Source of the DNA: Serratia liquefaciens
GTDB taxonomy: Bacteria > Pseudomonadota > Gammaproteobacteria > Enterobacterales > Enterobacteriaceae
DNA: 64,000 nucleotides
Direction of reading: 5' to 3'
NCBI GenBank assembly: GCA_012719855.1
Contig: JAAXZN010000015.1
Span: 1-64,000, forward strand
In this document: positions 30,509 to 38,757 of the stretch, piece after piece
How positions within the stretch are numbered: position 1 is the first letter of the stretch
How the letters are laid out: every line of letters starts with the position of its first letter
Position numbers and translations under genes: made by a program
The notes under the pieces: model-generated
Seen by the model: the letters and a program-made list of their open reading frames with translations, nothing else
Databases searched by the model: none
What the model was told of the DNA's origin: nothing

Positions 30509-31528
30509 ATGGCTACCATAAAGGATGTTGCCAGGCTGGCGGGTGTTTCCGTGGCCACGGTATCCCGCGTAATAAACAATTCTCCCAAGGCCAGCGAAGG
30601 CTCACGCACCGCCGTGCTGGCCGCGATGGAACAACTGCAGTATCACCCAAACGCCAATGCCCGCGCGCTGGCACAACAATCGACCGAAACGCTCGGGCTG
30701 ATCGTTTCCGACGTGTCCGATCCTTTCTTTGGTGCCATGGTCAAGGCCGTGGAACAGGTGGCCTACGCCACCCACAATTTCCTGCTGATTGGCAACGGTT
30801 ACCACGAGGCAGAAAAAGAGCGTCAGGCGATTGAACAGCTGGTACGCCACCGTTGTGCCGCACTGGTGGTACATGCCAAAAAGTTGACCGACCGTGAGTT
30901 AAGCGGGTGGATGCAGCAGATCCCGGGCATGGTGCTGATTAACCGCACTCTGCCCGGCTTTGAATCACGCTGCGTGGCGCTCGACGATCGCTACGGTGCC
31001 TGGCTGGCGACCCGCCACCTGATCCAACAGGGGCATCAGCGTATTGCCATCATCTGCTCCACCCACCAGATTTCCGACGCGGCGGACCGCCTGCAGGGCT
31101 ATCTCGATGCGTTGCAGGAGCATGGCATTGCGGTAGATGAAAGACTGATTGCCTACGGCGAGCCAGACGAGATTGGCGGCGAACAGGCGATGACCGAGCT
31201 GCTCGGCCGCGGTAAAAACTTCACCGCGGTCACCTGCTACAACGACTCGATGGCCGCCGGCGCCCTTTCGGTGCTCAGCGACAACAGTGTGGATGTACCG
31301 GGCCAGATGTCGCTGATTGGTTTTGATGACGTGCTGATTTCACGCTACCTGCGCCCACGCCTGACCACCATCCGCTATCCGGTGGTGGCGATGGCAACCC
31401 AGGCGGCCGAACTGGCGCTGGCGCTGGCCAACAACCAGCCGCTGCCGGAGATCACCAACATGTTCAGCCCGACGCTGGTGCGCCGCCATTCGGTGGCCAG
31501 CATCAATAACGTTTACGAGCAGAACTAG
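30509..31528 (+). CDS. galR: Galactose operon repressor GalR
   Basis: A LacI-family repressor. From ATG 30509 it starts MATIKDVARLAGVSVATVSR, with the helix-turn-helix and hinge (NARALAQQ) almost identical to E. coli GalR, then the periplasmic-binding-protein-like effector domain with ALDDRYGAWLATRHLIQQGH and IGFDDVLISRYLRPRL. About 339 residues (E. coli 343). An ATG at 30500 is better placed for the AGGA at 30493 and would add three residues. Its stop shares the 4-bp CTAG with the stop of the convergent GNAT gene. It should control galactose transport and use elsewhere. Confidence 0.95.
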   Translation: MATIKDVARLAGVSVATVSRVINNSPKASEGSRTAVLAAMEQLQYHPNANARALAQQSTETLGLIVSDVSDPFFGAMVKAVEQVAYATHNFLLIGNGYHEAEKERQAIEQLVRHRCAALVVHAKKLTDRELSGWMQQIPGMVLINRTLPGFESRCVALDDRYGAWLATRHLIQQGHQRIAIICSTHQISDAADRLQGYLDALQEHGIAVDERLIAYGEPDEIGGEQAMTELLGRGKNFTAVTCYNDSMAAGALSVLSDNSVDVPGQMSLIGFDDVLISRYLRPRLTTIRYPVVAMATQAAELALALANNQPLPEITNMFSPTLVRRHSVASINNVYEQN

Positions 31529-31980
31529 ATCAACGCCCGGTGATACAGCCGCACCGAGCGGTCGGGGTAATCAAGCGCATCACCGATGTAGCGCCAACCG
31601 TGGCGCTCGTAATAACCGCTGAAATCGCTGTACAGATAAAGCTCGCTGAAACCGGCGCGCCGGCCAAAGTCTTGCACATGCTGCTGCAACCGCAGGCCCA
31701 GACCGCTGCCGCGCTGGCTTTCATCGACATACAGCGCCGCCAGCCAGGGCGTCAAATCCTGACGACTGATCAGATCACAACGCCATAAGCCGACGGTACC
31801 GACCAATTTGTCGCCTTGCAGGGCGATAAAGGTGATGGGCAAATCTGCCCCGTGCATTCCGCTGTCCACCACGCTGGCAAAAAAGGCGCGGCTGTTTTCG
31901 CTGCCGAATGCCCGCCACAGCCAGTCAATCACCTGACCGCGATGCTGCGGATAATCCGTCAGAAGCTCAATTTCAATCAT
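31525..31980 (-). CDS. GNAT-family N-acetyltransferase
   Basis: A 151-residue single-domain GNAT acetyltransferase. The acetyl-CoA-binding motif A is visible: LAALYVDESQRGSGLGLRLQ (R/Q-x-x-G-x-G/A), followed by a C-terminal GYYERHGW segment typical of motif B. The substrate is unknown. It ends tail-to-tail with galR, overlapping 4 bases, and is not at this site in E. coli. It is divergent from the LacI regulator at 32132, with 151 bp between them that could hold a shared operator. Confidence 0.88.
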   Translation of the reverse strand: MIEIELLTDYPQHRGQVIDWLWRAFGSENSRAFFASVVDSGMHGADLPITFIALQGDKLVGTVGLWRCDLISRQDLTPWLAALYVDESQRGSGLGLRLQQHVQDFGRRAGFSELYLYSDFSGYYERHGWRYIGDALDYPDRSVRLYHRALI

Positions 31981-32131
31981 GTCTTCCCTCCTGTTCCGTT
32001 GCCTGGGATCAGTCTACGGACGTTGCGCCACAACACAATCCCGGCGGAAAAATCCCACGCAGCCAAGGGATAAGCCTATGCTAGACTGAGCGTTATTTGC
32101 CACAGCGGATGTTGAAAGGGGTAAGCCACTG

Positions 32132-33142
32132 ATGATCACCATGTTGGATGTTTCCATTCGCGCGGGGGTATCCAAAGCCACGGTTTCACGCGTGTTAAAT
32201 GGCACCGGCCAGGTGAAAAAGAGCACCCGCGATGCGGTGTTCAAGGCCATGGACGATTTGGGTTACCGCCCGAACTTCCTCGCCCAGTCGCTGGCAAACA
32301 AAAGCTCCAACAGCATTGGGCTGGTGGTTTCCAATTTCGACGGCCCCTACTTCGGGCGCCTGCTTCGCCGCGCAGCCAAGCTGATCGAGGCCAGCGGCAA
32401 ACACCTGATTGTGACCGACGGCCACGACACGCCGGAAGATGAACTGCAGGCGGTACAGCTGCTGGCGGATCGCCGCTGTGACGCCATTATCCTGTATACC
32501 CGTTTCATGTCAGAAACTGCACTGATGAAGCTGCTGGACAGCCTGCCGGTGCCGATCATGGTGATCAACCGGGATCTGCCACAGGCGCGCGCACGCTGCG
32601 TGTTCTTCGAACAGCAAAAGGCGGCCTTCCATGCGGTGGATTATCTGATTCGGCAGGGGCATCGCGACATCGCCTGCATAACCGGCCCCATCGCCACGCC
32701 CACCGCACAGGCGCGGCTGGCGGGTTATCAACAAGCATTGGAGCAGCACCATATTGCCTTCAATGACGCCCGCGTGGCCTACGGTGACAGCAGCGTGCAA
32801 AGCGGATATCAGGGCACCCGGCGTTTGCTGGCCGAGAATATCGATTTCAGCGCGCTGTTCGCCTGCAACGACGACATGGCGGTCGGCGCGATGAAGGCGC
32901 TGCACGATGCGGGCAAACGCCTGCCGCAGGATGTCTCACTGTTCGGCTTTGACGACGAGCCCAGCGCCGCCTATTTGCAGCCTGCGCTGTCCACCGTTTA
33001 TCTGCCCATCGACGTCATGATCGAAGCCGCCATCAGCCAGGCTTTTCGTCTGATCAATGGGGAAGACACACAGCCACTCACCCCGTTCACCGGCGAACTG
33101 CGGCTGCGTGAATCGGTGCTCCCCGGGCCTTACGCCGACTGA
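32132..33142 (+). CDS. LacI-family transcriptional regulator, AscG-like
   Basis: 336 residues. The N-terminus MITMLDVSIRAGVSKATVSR resembles E. coli AscG (MMTMLEVAKRAGVSKATVSR), the repressor of a beta-glucoside (asc) operon; the sugar-binding domain has IGLVVSNFDGPYFGRLL and LFGFDDEPSAAYLQPALSTV. No sugar operon is adjacent, so it is an orphan regulator here or controls the divergent GNAT gene. Calling it AscG would go beyond the evidence. Confidence 0.88.
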   Translation: MITMLDVSIRAGVSKATVSRVLNGTGQVKKSTRDAVFKAMDDLGYRPNFLAQSLANKSSNSIGLVVSNFDGPYFGRLLRRAAKLIEASGKHLIVTDGHDTPEDELQAVQLLADRRCDAIILYTRFMSETALMKLLDSLPVPIMVINRDLPQARARCVFFEQQKAAFHAVDYLIRQGHRDIACITGPIATPTAQARLAGYQQALEQHHIAFNDARVAYGDSSVQSGYQGTRRLLAENIDFSALFACNDDMAVGAMKALHDAGKRLPQDVSLFGFDDEPSAAYLQPALSTVYLPIDVMIEAAISQAFRLINGEDTQPLTPFTGELRLRESVLPGPYAD

Positions 33143-33234
33143 TCCCACAGGCGCTGTCGCTGATTGCGCGCCGCGCCGCATATCCTCCACTACGATTTCC
33201 CTTGCCTGCCACTTAGCCGCATATTGTCACCACA

Positions 33235-33266
33235 ATAGCCTTTACGCTATATAGCATTAAGGCTAT
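33235..33266 (+). promoter_or_regulatory. Nested palindromic operator of the toxin-antitoxin operon
   Basis: A palindrome centred at 33250/33251: outer arms ATAGCCTT (33235-33242) and AAGGCTAT (33259-33266), and an inner perfect GCTATATAGC (33246-33255) on the same centre. It ends 14 bases before the toxin ATG and overlaps the likely -10 (TATATA). This is the arrangement expected for repression by the HTH antitoxin or the toxin-antitoxin complex; that is inference. Confidence 0.7.
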
Positions 33267-33280
33267 ATTTGGAGCGTAAC

Positions 33281-33625
33281 ATGTGGCAGGTCGTAACCGT
33301 CAAGCGATTCGACAACTGGTTTTTATCATTAAACAGCGATCAACAAAAAAGCGTGCTGGTAGGAATATTCAAACTGCAGGAATTCGGCCCCTTGTTGGCG
33401 CGTCCTCATGCCGACACGCTGAATCACAAAAACCAAATACAGCATCTGAAAGAGTTACGTATTCAGCATCGCGGTCGGCCGTTTCGGGTTTTCTTCGCCT
33501 TCGACCCACAACGACAAGCGGTCCTGCTTTGCGGCGGCGATAAAACTGGCGACAAACGCTTCTATCAGCGACTGTTGCCCATCGCTGCCAGTGAGTTTTC
33601 ACATTATTTGGCAACCCAGAGGTAA
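33281..33625 (+). CDS. HigB/RelE-type toxin (Gp49-like family)
   Basis: A 114-residue basic protein. It has the family order: an N-terminal helix pair (FDNWFLSLNSDQQKSVLVGI), then beta strands HLKELRIQHRGRPFRVFFAF and a late KTGDKRFYQRLLPIA segment, typical of HigB/phage-derived Gp49-like ribosome-dependent RNases. The ATG at 33281 has GGAG 8 bases upstream; a TTG at 33269 is in frame but overlaps no ribosome site. Toxin comes first and the antitoxin starts 5 bases after it, the reversed order typical of higBA. Toxicity is inferred. Confidence 0.85.
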   Translation: MWQVVTVKRFDNWFLSLNSDQQKSVLVGIFKLQEFGPLLARPHADTLNHKNQIQHLKELRIQHRGRPFRVFFAFDPQRQAVLLCGGDKTGDKRFYQRLLPIAASEFSHYLATQR

Positions 33626-33630
33626 CCCAT

Positions 33631-33933
33631 ATGGCTAAGCCTTTAGCAAACCTGATCGAAAAGCTTGACCCCGCCGTAGTTAAAGCAGCGAGGCAAAAAG
33701 CAGACAAAGAAATTTTTGAACTGCGGCTAGCAATGCTGCGGGAAGAACTGGCGGTGTCCCAGGTGGAACTGGCGAAACGATTGGGCATCAGCCAGCCTTC
33801 GGTCGCCAATCTGGAAAAGCGTGGTAGCGAAATTAAACTCTCTTCACTGAAGCGCTATATCGAAGCCATGGGCGGCACACTTTCGCTGGAGGTCCAACTG
33901 CCCAACGGTCAGCATCGGCGGATGACGCTGTAA
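33631..33933 (+). CDS. XRE/HigA-type antitoxin
   Basis: 100 residues with a clear Cro/CI helix-turn-helix: VSQVELAKRLGISQPSVANL at about residues 43-62. The N-terminal 40 residues are a charged helical region likely to contact the toxin. The gene follows the toxin by 5 bases in one operon and ends in a strong hairpin. It probably binds the nested palindrome at 33235-33266 to repress the pair. Confidence 0.88.
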   Translation: MAKPLANLIEKLDPAVVKAARQKADKEIFELRLAMLREELAVSQVELAKRLGISQPSVANLEKRGSEIKLSSLKRYIEAMGGTLSLEVQLPNGQHRRMTL

Positions 33934-33936
33934 AAT

Positions 33937-33963
33937 GGGCGCAGCACTGAACTGCGCCCAAAA
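33937..33963. terminator. Bidirectional terminator between the antitoxin gene and lysA
   Basis: The perfect 8-bp stem GGGCGCAG (33937-33944) / CTGCGCCC (33952-33959) has AAAA next to it on both sides (AAAATGGG and CCCAAAA). On the minus strand the hairpin follows the lysA stop and runs into T-rich sequence; on the plus strand only A follows, so its main job is probably to end lysA. The stem is identical to that of the argA terminator. Confidence 0.65.
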
Positions 33964-33966
33964 GCA

Positions 33967-35229
33967 TCAGATCAGTTCCAACGCAATCAGCTCTTCAATA
34001 GTTTGGCGGCGGCGGATCAAACGAGGCTCGCCGTTCTCAAACAGCACCTCCGGCAGCAGCGGGCGGCTGTTGTAATTTGAAGACATAGATGCGCCATAAG
34101 CACCGGTGTCATGGAACACCAGATAATCGCCGACCTGAACCGGTGGCAGCTCGCGGGTTTCAATACCGCCACCGGCCTGCTGGGTAAAGACGTCTCCGGA
34201 TTCGCACAGCGGTCCGGCAATCACGGTTTCACGCAGTGGCTGGTGTGCGGTATCGCGACCGTCAGCCGGCAGCAGGGATATGTGGTGATAGCTGCCGTAC
34301 ATCGCCGGGCGCATCAAATCATTAAAACCGGCATCCACCAGCACAAAGTGCCGGCTGCCCATGTCTTTCACTGCACGTACCTCGGCGACCAGCACACCAG
34401 CTTCCGCCATCAGGAAACGACCCGGTTCGATCTCCAGCTTCACCGGATGACCCAAATGTGCGGCAATACGCTCGCGGGCGCTGTTCCACAGGCCAAAATA
34501 GTGTTCGGTATCAATCGCCTCTTCGCCGTACTGATAGGGGATCGACAGGCCGCCTCCGGCAGAAATCGCACTGATGTCCTGGCCGAGGTCGATCACCTGT
34601 TGCACCATGGCATCGCAAACTCGTTCCAAATGCTGGTAATCCACGCCCGAACCGATATGCATATGCACGCCAATCAGCTTCAGACCGTATTGCTGAATTT
34701 TTTCCACCGCCTGCGGTAAATCGGCATACCAAATACCGTGCTTGCTGTTCTCGCCGCCGGTATTGGTTTTCTGGCTGTGACCGTGACCGAAGCCTGGGTT
34801 GATGCGCAGCCACACCGGATGCCCGGCAGAGACCTGCCCCAGCTGTTCCAGCATGTCGATAGAACCGACGTTGACCGGGATTTTCAATTCGCTGACGCGC
34901 GCCAGAGTCGCATGATCCAGCACATCGGCGGTAAACACGATTTCGCTGGGTTCGGCACCCGGTTGAAAACCGGCCTGCAACGCACGTTCAATCTCGCCTA
35001 ACGACACCGAATCCACCTTGACGCCCTGTTCACGCATCAGGCGCAAAATATGAATATTCGAGCAGGCCTTCTGGGCAAAACGGATCACGTCAAAATGACG
35101 CAGTTGGCTGATACGCTCACTGATGATTGCGGCGTCATAGGCCCATACCGGGCAACCAAAGCGCTGTGGCAAAGCCAACAGGTTAGCGGCGTTAAGAGCG
35201 GTAGAAGTGTCGTTCAGTGCTCGTGGCAT
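33967..35229 (-). CDS. lysA: Diaminopimelate decarboxylase
   Basis: LysA is a PLP enzyme (fold III) that makes lysine from meso-diaminopimelate. From the ATG at 35229 (MPRALNDTSTALNAANLLAL) it has 420 residues, equal to E. coli. The PLP lysine lies in VIRFAQKACSNIHIL, the phosphate-binding glycines in SAGGGLSIPY, and the substrate/catalytic Cys in AGPLCESGDV. It is divergent from lysR, its activator in E. coli, with a 126-bp shared regulatory gap. Confidence 0.97.
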   Translation of the reverse strand: MPRALNDTSTALNAANLLALPQRFGCPVWAYDAAIISERISQLRHFDVIRFAQKACSNIHILRLMREQGVKVDSVSLGEIERALQAGFQPGAEPSEIVFTADVLDHATLARVSELKIPVNVGSIDMLEQLGQVSAGHPVWLRINPGFGHGHSQKTNTGGENSKHGIWYADLPQAVEKIQQYGLKLIGVHMHIGSGVDYQHLERVCDAMVQQVIDLGQDISAISAGGGLSIPYQYGEEAIDTEHYFGLWNSARERIAAHLGHPVKLEIEPGRFLMAEAGVLVAEVRAVKDMGSRHFVLVDAGFNDLMRPAMYGSYHHISLLPADGRDTAHQPLRETVIAGPLCESGDVFTQQAGGGIETRELPPVQVGDYLVFHDTGAYGASMSSNYNSRPLLPEVLFENGEPRLIRRRQTIEELIALELI

Positions 35230-35306
35230 AGTGATGTTCCCGGTTCGAAAATGGTATGGCATCAATAGTGCCGCACTCTTTCTCGGGTGGAAAATATCTA
35301 TTTAGC

Positions 35307-35325
35307 CATAGTCTATTCATCTATG
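35307..35325. promoter_or_regulatory. Candidate LysR operator in the lysA-lysR gap
   Basis: An interrupted inverted repeat, CATAG (35307-35311), 9 bases, CTATG (35321-35325), lies in the lysA-lysR gap, where LysR acts in E. coli. Only five base pairs are symmetric, so the site is a candidate. Confidence 0.45.
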
Positions 35326-35355
35326 ATATGGATTTGCTCATGATGGAGTAGCCCG

Positions 35356-36279
35356 ATGCACGCGATAACCCTGCGCCAGATTGAAATTTTCTATGCGGTG
35401 ATGACAACCGGCAACCTGACCGAAGCCGCCGCGCTGCTGCAAACATCGCAGCCCACCGTCAGCCGCGAGCTGGCGCGCTTCGAGAAACTGATCCAACTGC
35501 AGTTGTTCGAACGGGTGCGCGGGCGGTTATCCCCCACGGTGCAGGGCCTGCGGTTGTTAGAAGAGGTTCAACGTTCCTATTACGGTTTGGATCGTATCGT
35601 CAATGCCGCCGCCGGTATCCGCCAGTTTCAGCAGGCGCAGCTTTCGATTGCCTGCCTGCCGGTATTTTCACAATCGCTGCTGCCGGCGGTGTGCAAACCC
35701 TTTATCGATCGCTATCCGGAAGTCAGCTTCAGCGTGATACCGCAGGAGTCGCCGCTGCTGGAAGAGTGGTTATCGGCGCAGCGCCACGATTTGGGCCTGA
35801 CGGAAAATACCCTGACCCCGGCGGGCACCGAGCGAATGACCTTGATGACGCTGAACGAGGTGTGTGTCTTGCCGGCCGGGCATCCGCTGCTGGCGAAAAA
35901 GCGGCTGACGCCGCAGGATTTTGCCGGGCAAAACTTTATCAGCCTGTCGAACACCGACAGCTATCGCCAACTGCTGGATTCACTGTTCAGTGAGGAAGGC
36001 GTTGACCGCCGCCTGGTGATGGAAACCCACAGTGCAGCGTCGGTCTGCGCCATGGTAAAAGCGGGCGTGGGGGTATCGATAGTCAATCCGCTAACGGCGC
36101 TGGACTACGCCAACAACGGCGTGCACGTGCGGCCGTTCAGCATTGACGTGCCCTTTACCGTTAGCCTGATCCGGCCGCTGCACCGCCCGTCGTCGGCGCT
36201 GGTCACGGCCTTTACTCAACATTTGCAGCAGCAGGCACAAACGCTGCCCGCCCGTCTGGCCGCCGTGATTACGCGCTAG
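35356..36279 (+). CDS. lysR: Transcriptional activator LysR
   Basis: The founding LysR-type regulator, activator of lysA that responds to diaminopimelate and lysine. N-terminal winged HTH: LRQIEIFYAVMTTGNLTEAA then TSQPTVSRELARFEKL; effector domain from about residue 90. 307 residues (E. coli 311). GGAG lies 8 bases before the ATG. Its 3' end overlaps the convergent MFS gene by 11 bases. Confidence 0.95.
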   Translation: MHAITLRQIEIFYAVMTTGNLTEAAALLQTSQPTVSRELARFEKLIQLQLFERVRGRLSPTVQGLRLLEEVQRSYYGLDRIVNAAAGIRQFQQAQLSIACLPVFSQSLLPAVCKPFIDRYPEVSFSVIPQESPLLEEWLSAQRHDLGLTENTLTPAGTERMTLMTLNEVCVLPAGHPLLAKKRLTPQDFAGQNFISLSNTDSYRQLLDSLFSEEGVDRRLVMETHSAASVCAMVKAGVGVSIVNPLTALDYANNGVHVRPFSIDVPFTVSLIRPLHRPSSALVTAFTQHLQQQAQTLPARLAAVITR

Positions 36280-37423
36280 CCGGCCGCTTGGCGCGGCTAA
36301 ACGTCACCAGACACAGCACCAGCCCGAGCAGCGCGATCCCCGCTGCCGCCAGCGGCACGCTGGTCAAGCCCAGCCCCTGAGCGATCACCACGCCACCGAC
36401 CCAGGCGCCGATGGCATTGCCGACGTTGAATGCGGCAATGTTCAGCGTAGACACCAGGTTGGGGGCCTTTTTACCGTAGGTCACCACGTTGATTTGCAGC
36501 GCCGGCACGGCGGCGAATGCCGCGGCGGCCCACAGGAACAGGGTAATTTCTGCCGGCACCATCGAATGGCTGGTCCAGCTGAACAAGGCCGCAAAGCAGG
36601 CGATCACCAGGAAAGTGCAGGTCAGCGTCAACGGCAAGCGCCAGTCCGCCAGACGCCCGCCCAGGATATTGCCCAGCGTCAGGCCAACGCCCATCAGCAG
36701 CAGCGTCCAACTGACGCCATGGGAGGAAACGCCGGTCACCTCGGTTAACAGCGGGGCTATATAGGTAAACAGCGCGAACATCGATGCGGCAAAGGCCACG
36801 GTCATCAGCAACGACAACCAAATACCGCCGCCACGCAGCGCCGCCAGCTCTTTTTTCAGATCGGTCGGTGCCTCATCCTTCACGCTGGGCAGCTTGCTGT
36901 ACAGCGCCAGCAGAGAGAACACGCCAATCACCGCCACCGCCCAAAACGTCGAACGCCACCCCAGCGCCTGACCCAAAGCCGTGCCTAGCGGGACGCCGAG
37001 CACGTTCGCCAGCGTCAGACCGGTAAACATCAACGCCACCGCCGAAGCCCGGCGGTTTGGCGGCACCAGATTGGCCGCAACGACCGCGCCGATGCCGAAG
37101 AAGGCGCCGTGGCACAAAGCGGTGATAATGCGCGCCAGCATCAGGAAGTCATAGCTGTACCCCAGGGCGCACATAATATTGCCGAAGATGAAAATCACCA
37201 TCAGCAGCAACAGCGTTTTTTTGCGCGGCAGCTTGGCGGTCAGCAAGGCCATGATGGGTGCACCGATAGCCACGCCAAGGGCATAGCCGCTGATCAACCA
37301 ACCGGCAGAAGGAATGGAGACCTGCAGATCTCCCGCCACTTCTGGCAGCAGCCCCATGATCACAAACTCGGTGGTGCCGATAGCGAATGCACTTAATGCC
37401 AGTGCGAGCAGAGAAACAGGCAT
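36269..37423 (-). CDS. DHA1-family MFS transporter, YdhP/AraJ-like
   Basis: 384 residues and about 12 membrane helices. It begins MPVSLLALALSAFAIGTTEF, followed by VIMGLLPEVAGDL: the GTTEFVIMGLLP signature of the YdhP/AraJ/SotB branch of 12-helix drug:H+ antiporters. The MFS loop motif appears as AKLPRKKTLLL. Substrate unknown; an efflux role for drugs or sugars is inferred. The 317-bp gap upstream (37424-37740) holds a hairpin at 37494-37514 and no gene. Confidence 0.88.
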   Translation of the reverse strand: MPVSLLALALSAFAIGTTEFVIMGLLPEVAGDLQVSIPSAGWLISGYALGVAIGAPIMALLTAKLPRKKTLLLLMVIFIFGNIMCALGYSYDFLMLARIITALCHGAFFGIGAVVAANLVPPNRRASAVALMFTGLTLANVLGVPLGTALGQALGWRSTFWAVAVIGVFSLLALYSKLPSVKDEAPTDLKKELAALRGGGIWLSLLMTVAFAASMFALFTYIAPLLTEVTGVSSHGVSWTLLLMGVGLTLGNILGGRLADWRLPLTLTCTFLVIACFAALFSWTSHSMVPAEITLFLWAAAAFAAVPALQINVVTYGKKAPNLVSTLNIAAFNVGNAIGAWVGGVVIAQGLGLTSVPLAAAGIALLGLVLCLVTFSRAKRPASA

Positions 37424-37493
37424 GCGGAAAGCTCCCAGTCAACAAAGCCCCGGTGTCAGGCTCGCGGGGCCGGTAAAAACACATAAAATTGAC

Positions 37494-37514
37494 GGGCAGC
37501 CCGGCAGGCTGCCC
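37494..37514 (-). terminator. Hairpin downstream of the LysR-type gene at 37741
   Basis: The 7-bp stem GGGCAGC (37494-37500) / GCTGCCC (37508-37514) is followed on the minus strand by GTCAATTTTATGTG. It is some 225 bases after the stop, so it is a weak or distal terminator. The rest of the 37424-37740 gap shows nothing that I can assign. Confidence 0.4.
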
Positions 37515-37740
37515 GCGAAAAAGGGTCAGAGAGGGTGTTAAAAGAGCGGGGCTAACTGCTTAACCCTATAATTATTAAGTCTTATTCACGCTTTTCACGT
37601 TACAGAAATAGCACGCCACACCGCGTAAAAACCAGTGGCAAAACGGTCGCTGCGCACAAAAAGCCATGCCTGGCCCGCTAACTGGTTGAATGCGCTGATG
37701 ATGAAAAATGTGTGAAAATGTTGCTGGTGTGTTAACGCCA

Positions 37741-38649
37741 TCAGCGCAGCGTTGCCTGCCAGTCCGGATCCCTGGCAAACCACTCCACCAAGAAGTCCAA
37801 CATCGTCCGCAACGTCGCCGGCATCTGGCGGCGTGAGGTATAAATACCGTAAATCCCCATCGACTGCGGCCGATAGTCCGGCAGCAGTTCAATCAATTCG
37901 CCACTGGCCAGCAACGGGGCCGCCGAGTAGTAAGGCTGCATGGAGATGCCGGCTCCCTGCACTGTGCCCGCCATCAACACCACCGACTCATTGGCGCTCA
38001 GGTTGCCGCTGACCGCGACCGCCGATTTCACCCCCTGAAGGTCAAAATGCCACAGGCTTTTACCGAAGTAGGAGTAGGTCAGGCAGTTATGCAGCGCCAA
38101 ATCCTGCGGGTGGCGCGGGGTGCCGTGCGCCGCCAGATAGGCCGGGGAAGCGCAGACCACGGAGGCGCAGGAAGACAACGGCCGGGCGATCAGATTGGGA
38201 TCCAGCTCATTGGTGATACGCAGCGCCAGATCGATACGCTCCTCCACCAGATTTACCGTGCGATTATTCATTTGCAGATCCACCGCAACCTGCGGATGAC
38301 GTTTCAGGTACTGCGCCACCGCGCCTACCAGCGCCGTCTGGCCCAGCGACTGCGAACAGGTAATACGTAACAGGCCGCGCAGTTCATCGCTCTGCTCACC
38401 TTCGACCAAATCAATCTCACCCGCCAGCGCCAGCATCTGTCGACACCGTTCCAGAGTACGCTCACCGGCGTCAGTCAGACTAAGCTTACGGGTAGTGCGA
38501 TGCAGCAAACGCGCGCCGGCCCATTGCTCCATCTGAGCCAGGTAGCGCGTCACCATCGCCCGCGACATTTCCAACGTTTCCGCAGCGGCAATCATGCTGC
38601 CACGGTCAACGATGGTGATAAAAACCTCAGCTGCGGTAATGCGATCCAT
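37741..38649 (-). CDS. LysR-type transcriptional regulator (CrgA/AaeR-like group)
   Basis: 302 residues. HTH: MDRITAAEVFITIVDRGSMI followed by EMSRAMVTRYLAQMEQWAGA, and RLLHRTTRKLSLTDAG, the form found in the large group with one divergent target. The effector domain runs from about residue 90. It is divergent from the MBL-fold gene at 38758, and an imperfect palindrome at 38668-38685 lies between them, so it probably controls the MBL and DsbA-family genes (inference). Confidence 0.9.
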   Translation of the reverse strand: MDRITAAEVFITIVDRGSMIAAAETLEMSRAMVTRYLAQMEQWAGARLLHRTTRKLSLTDAGERTLERCRQMLALAGEIDLVEGEQSDELRGLLRITCSQSLGQTALVGAVAQYLKRHPQVAVDLQMNNRTVNLVEERIDLALRITNELDPNLIARPLSSCASVVCASPAYLAAHGTPRHPQDLALHNCLTYSYFGKSLWHFDLQGVKSAVAVSGNLSANESVVLMAGTVQGAGISMQPYYSAAPLLASGELIELLPDYRPQSMGIYGIYTSRRQMPATLRTMLDFLVEWFARDPDWQATLR

Positions 38650-38667
38650 GATTCGTCCGATTTACGC

Positions 38668-38685
38668 AATGAATAATTGCTCATT
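38668..38685. promoter_or_regulatory. Candidate operator between the LysR-type gene and the MBL gene
   Basis: AATGA (38668-38672), 8 bases, TCATT (38681-38685): an AT-rich interrupted palindrome of the size bound by LysR-type regulators, 19 bases upstream of the regulator start codon. Confidence 0.35.
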
Positions 38686-38757
38686 ATCCGGTTTTTCTAT
38701 CGCTTTATGCAACCTAACATCTGTACAACATTAATCGCACCCCAAGGACCTCTGCCC

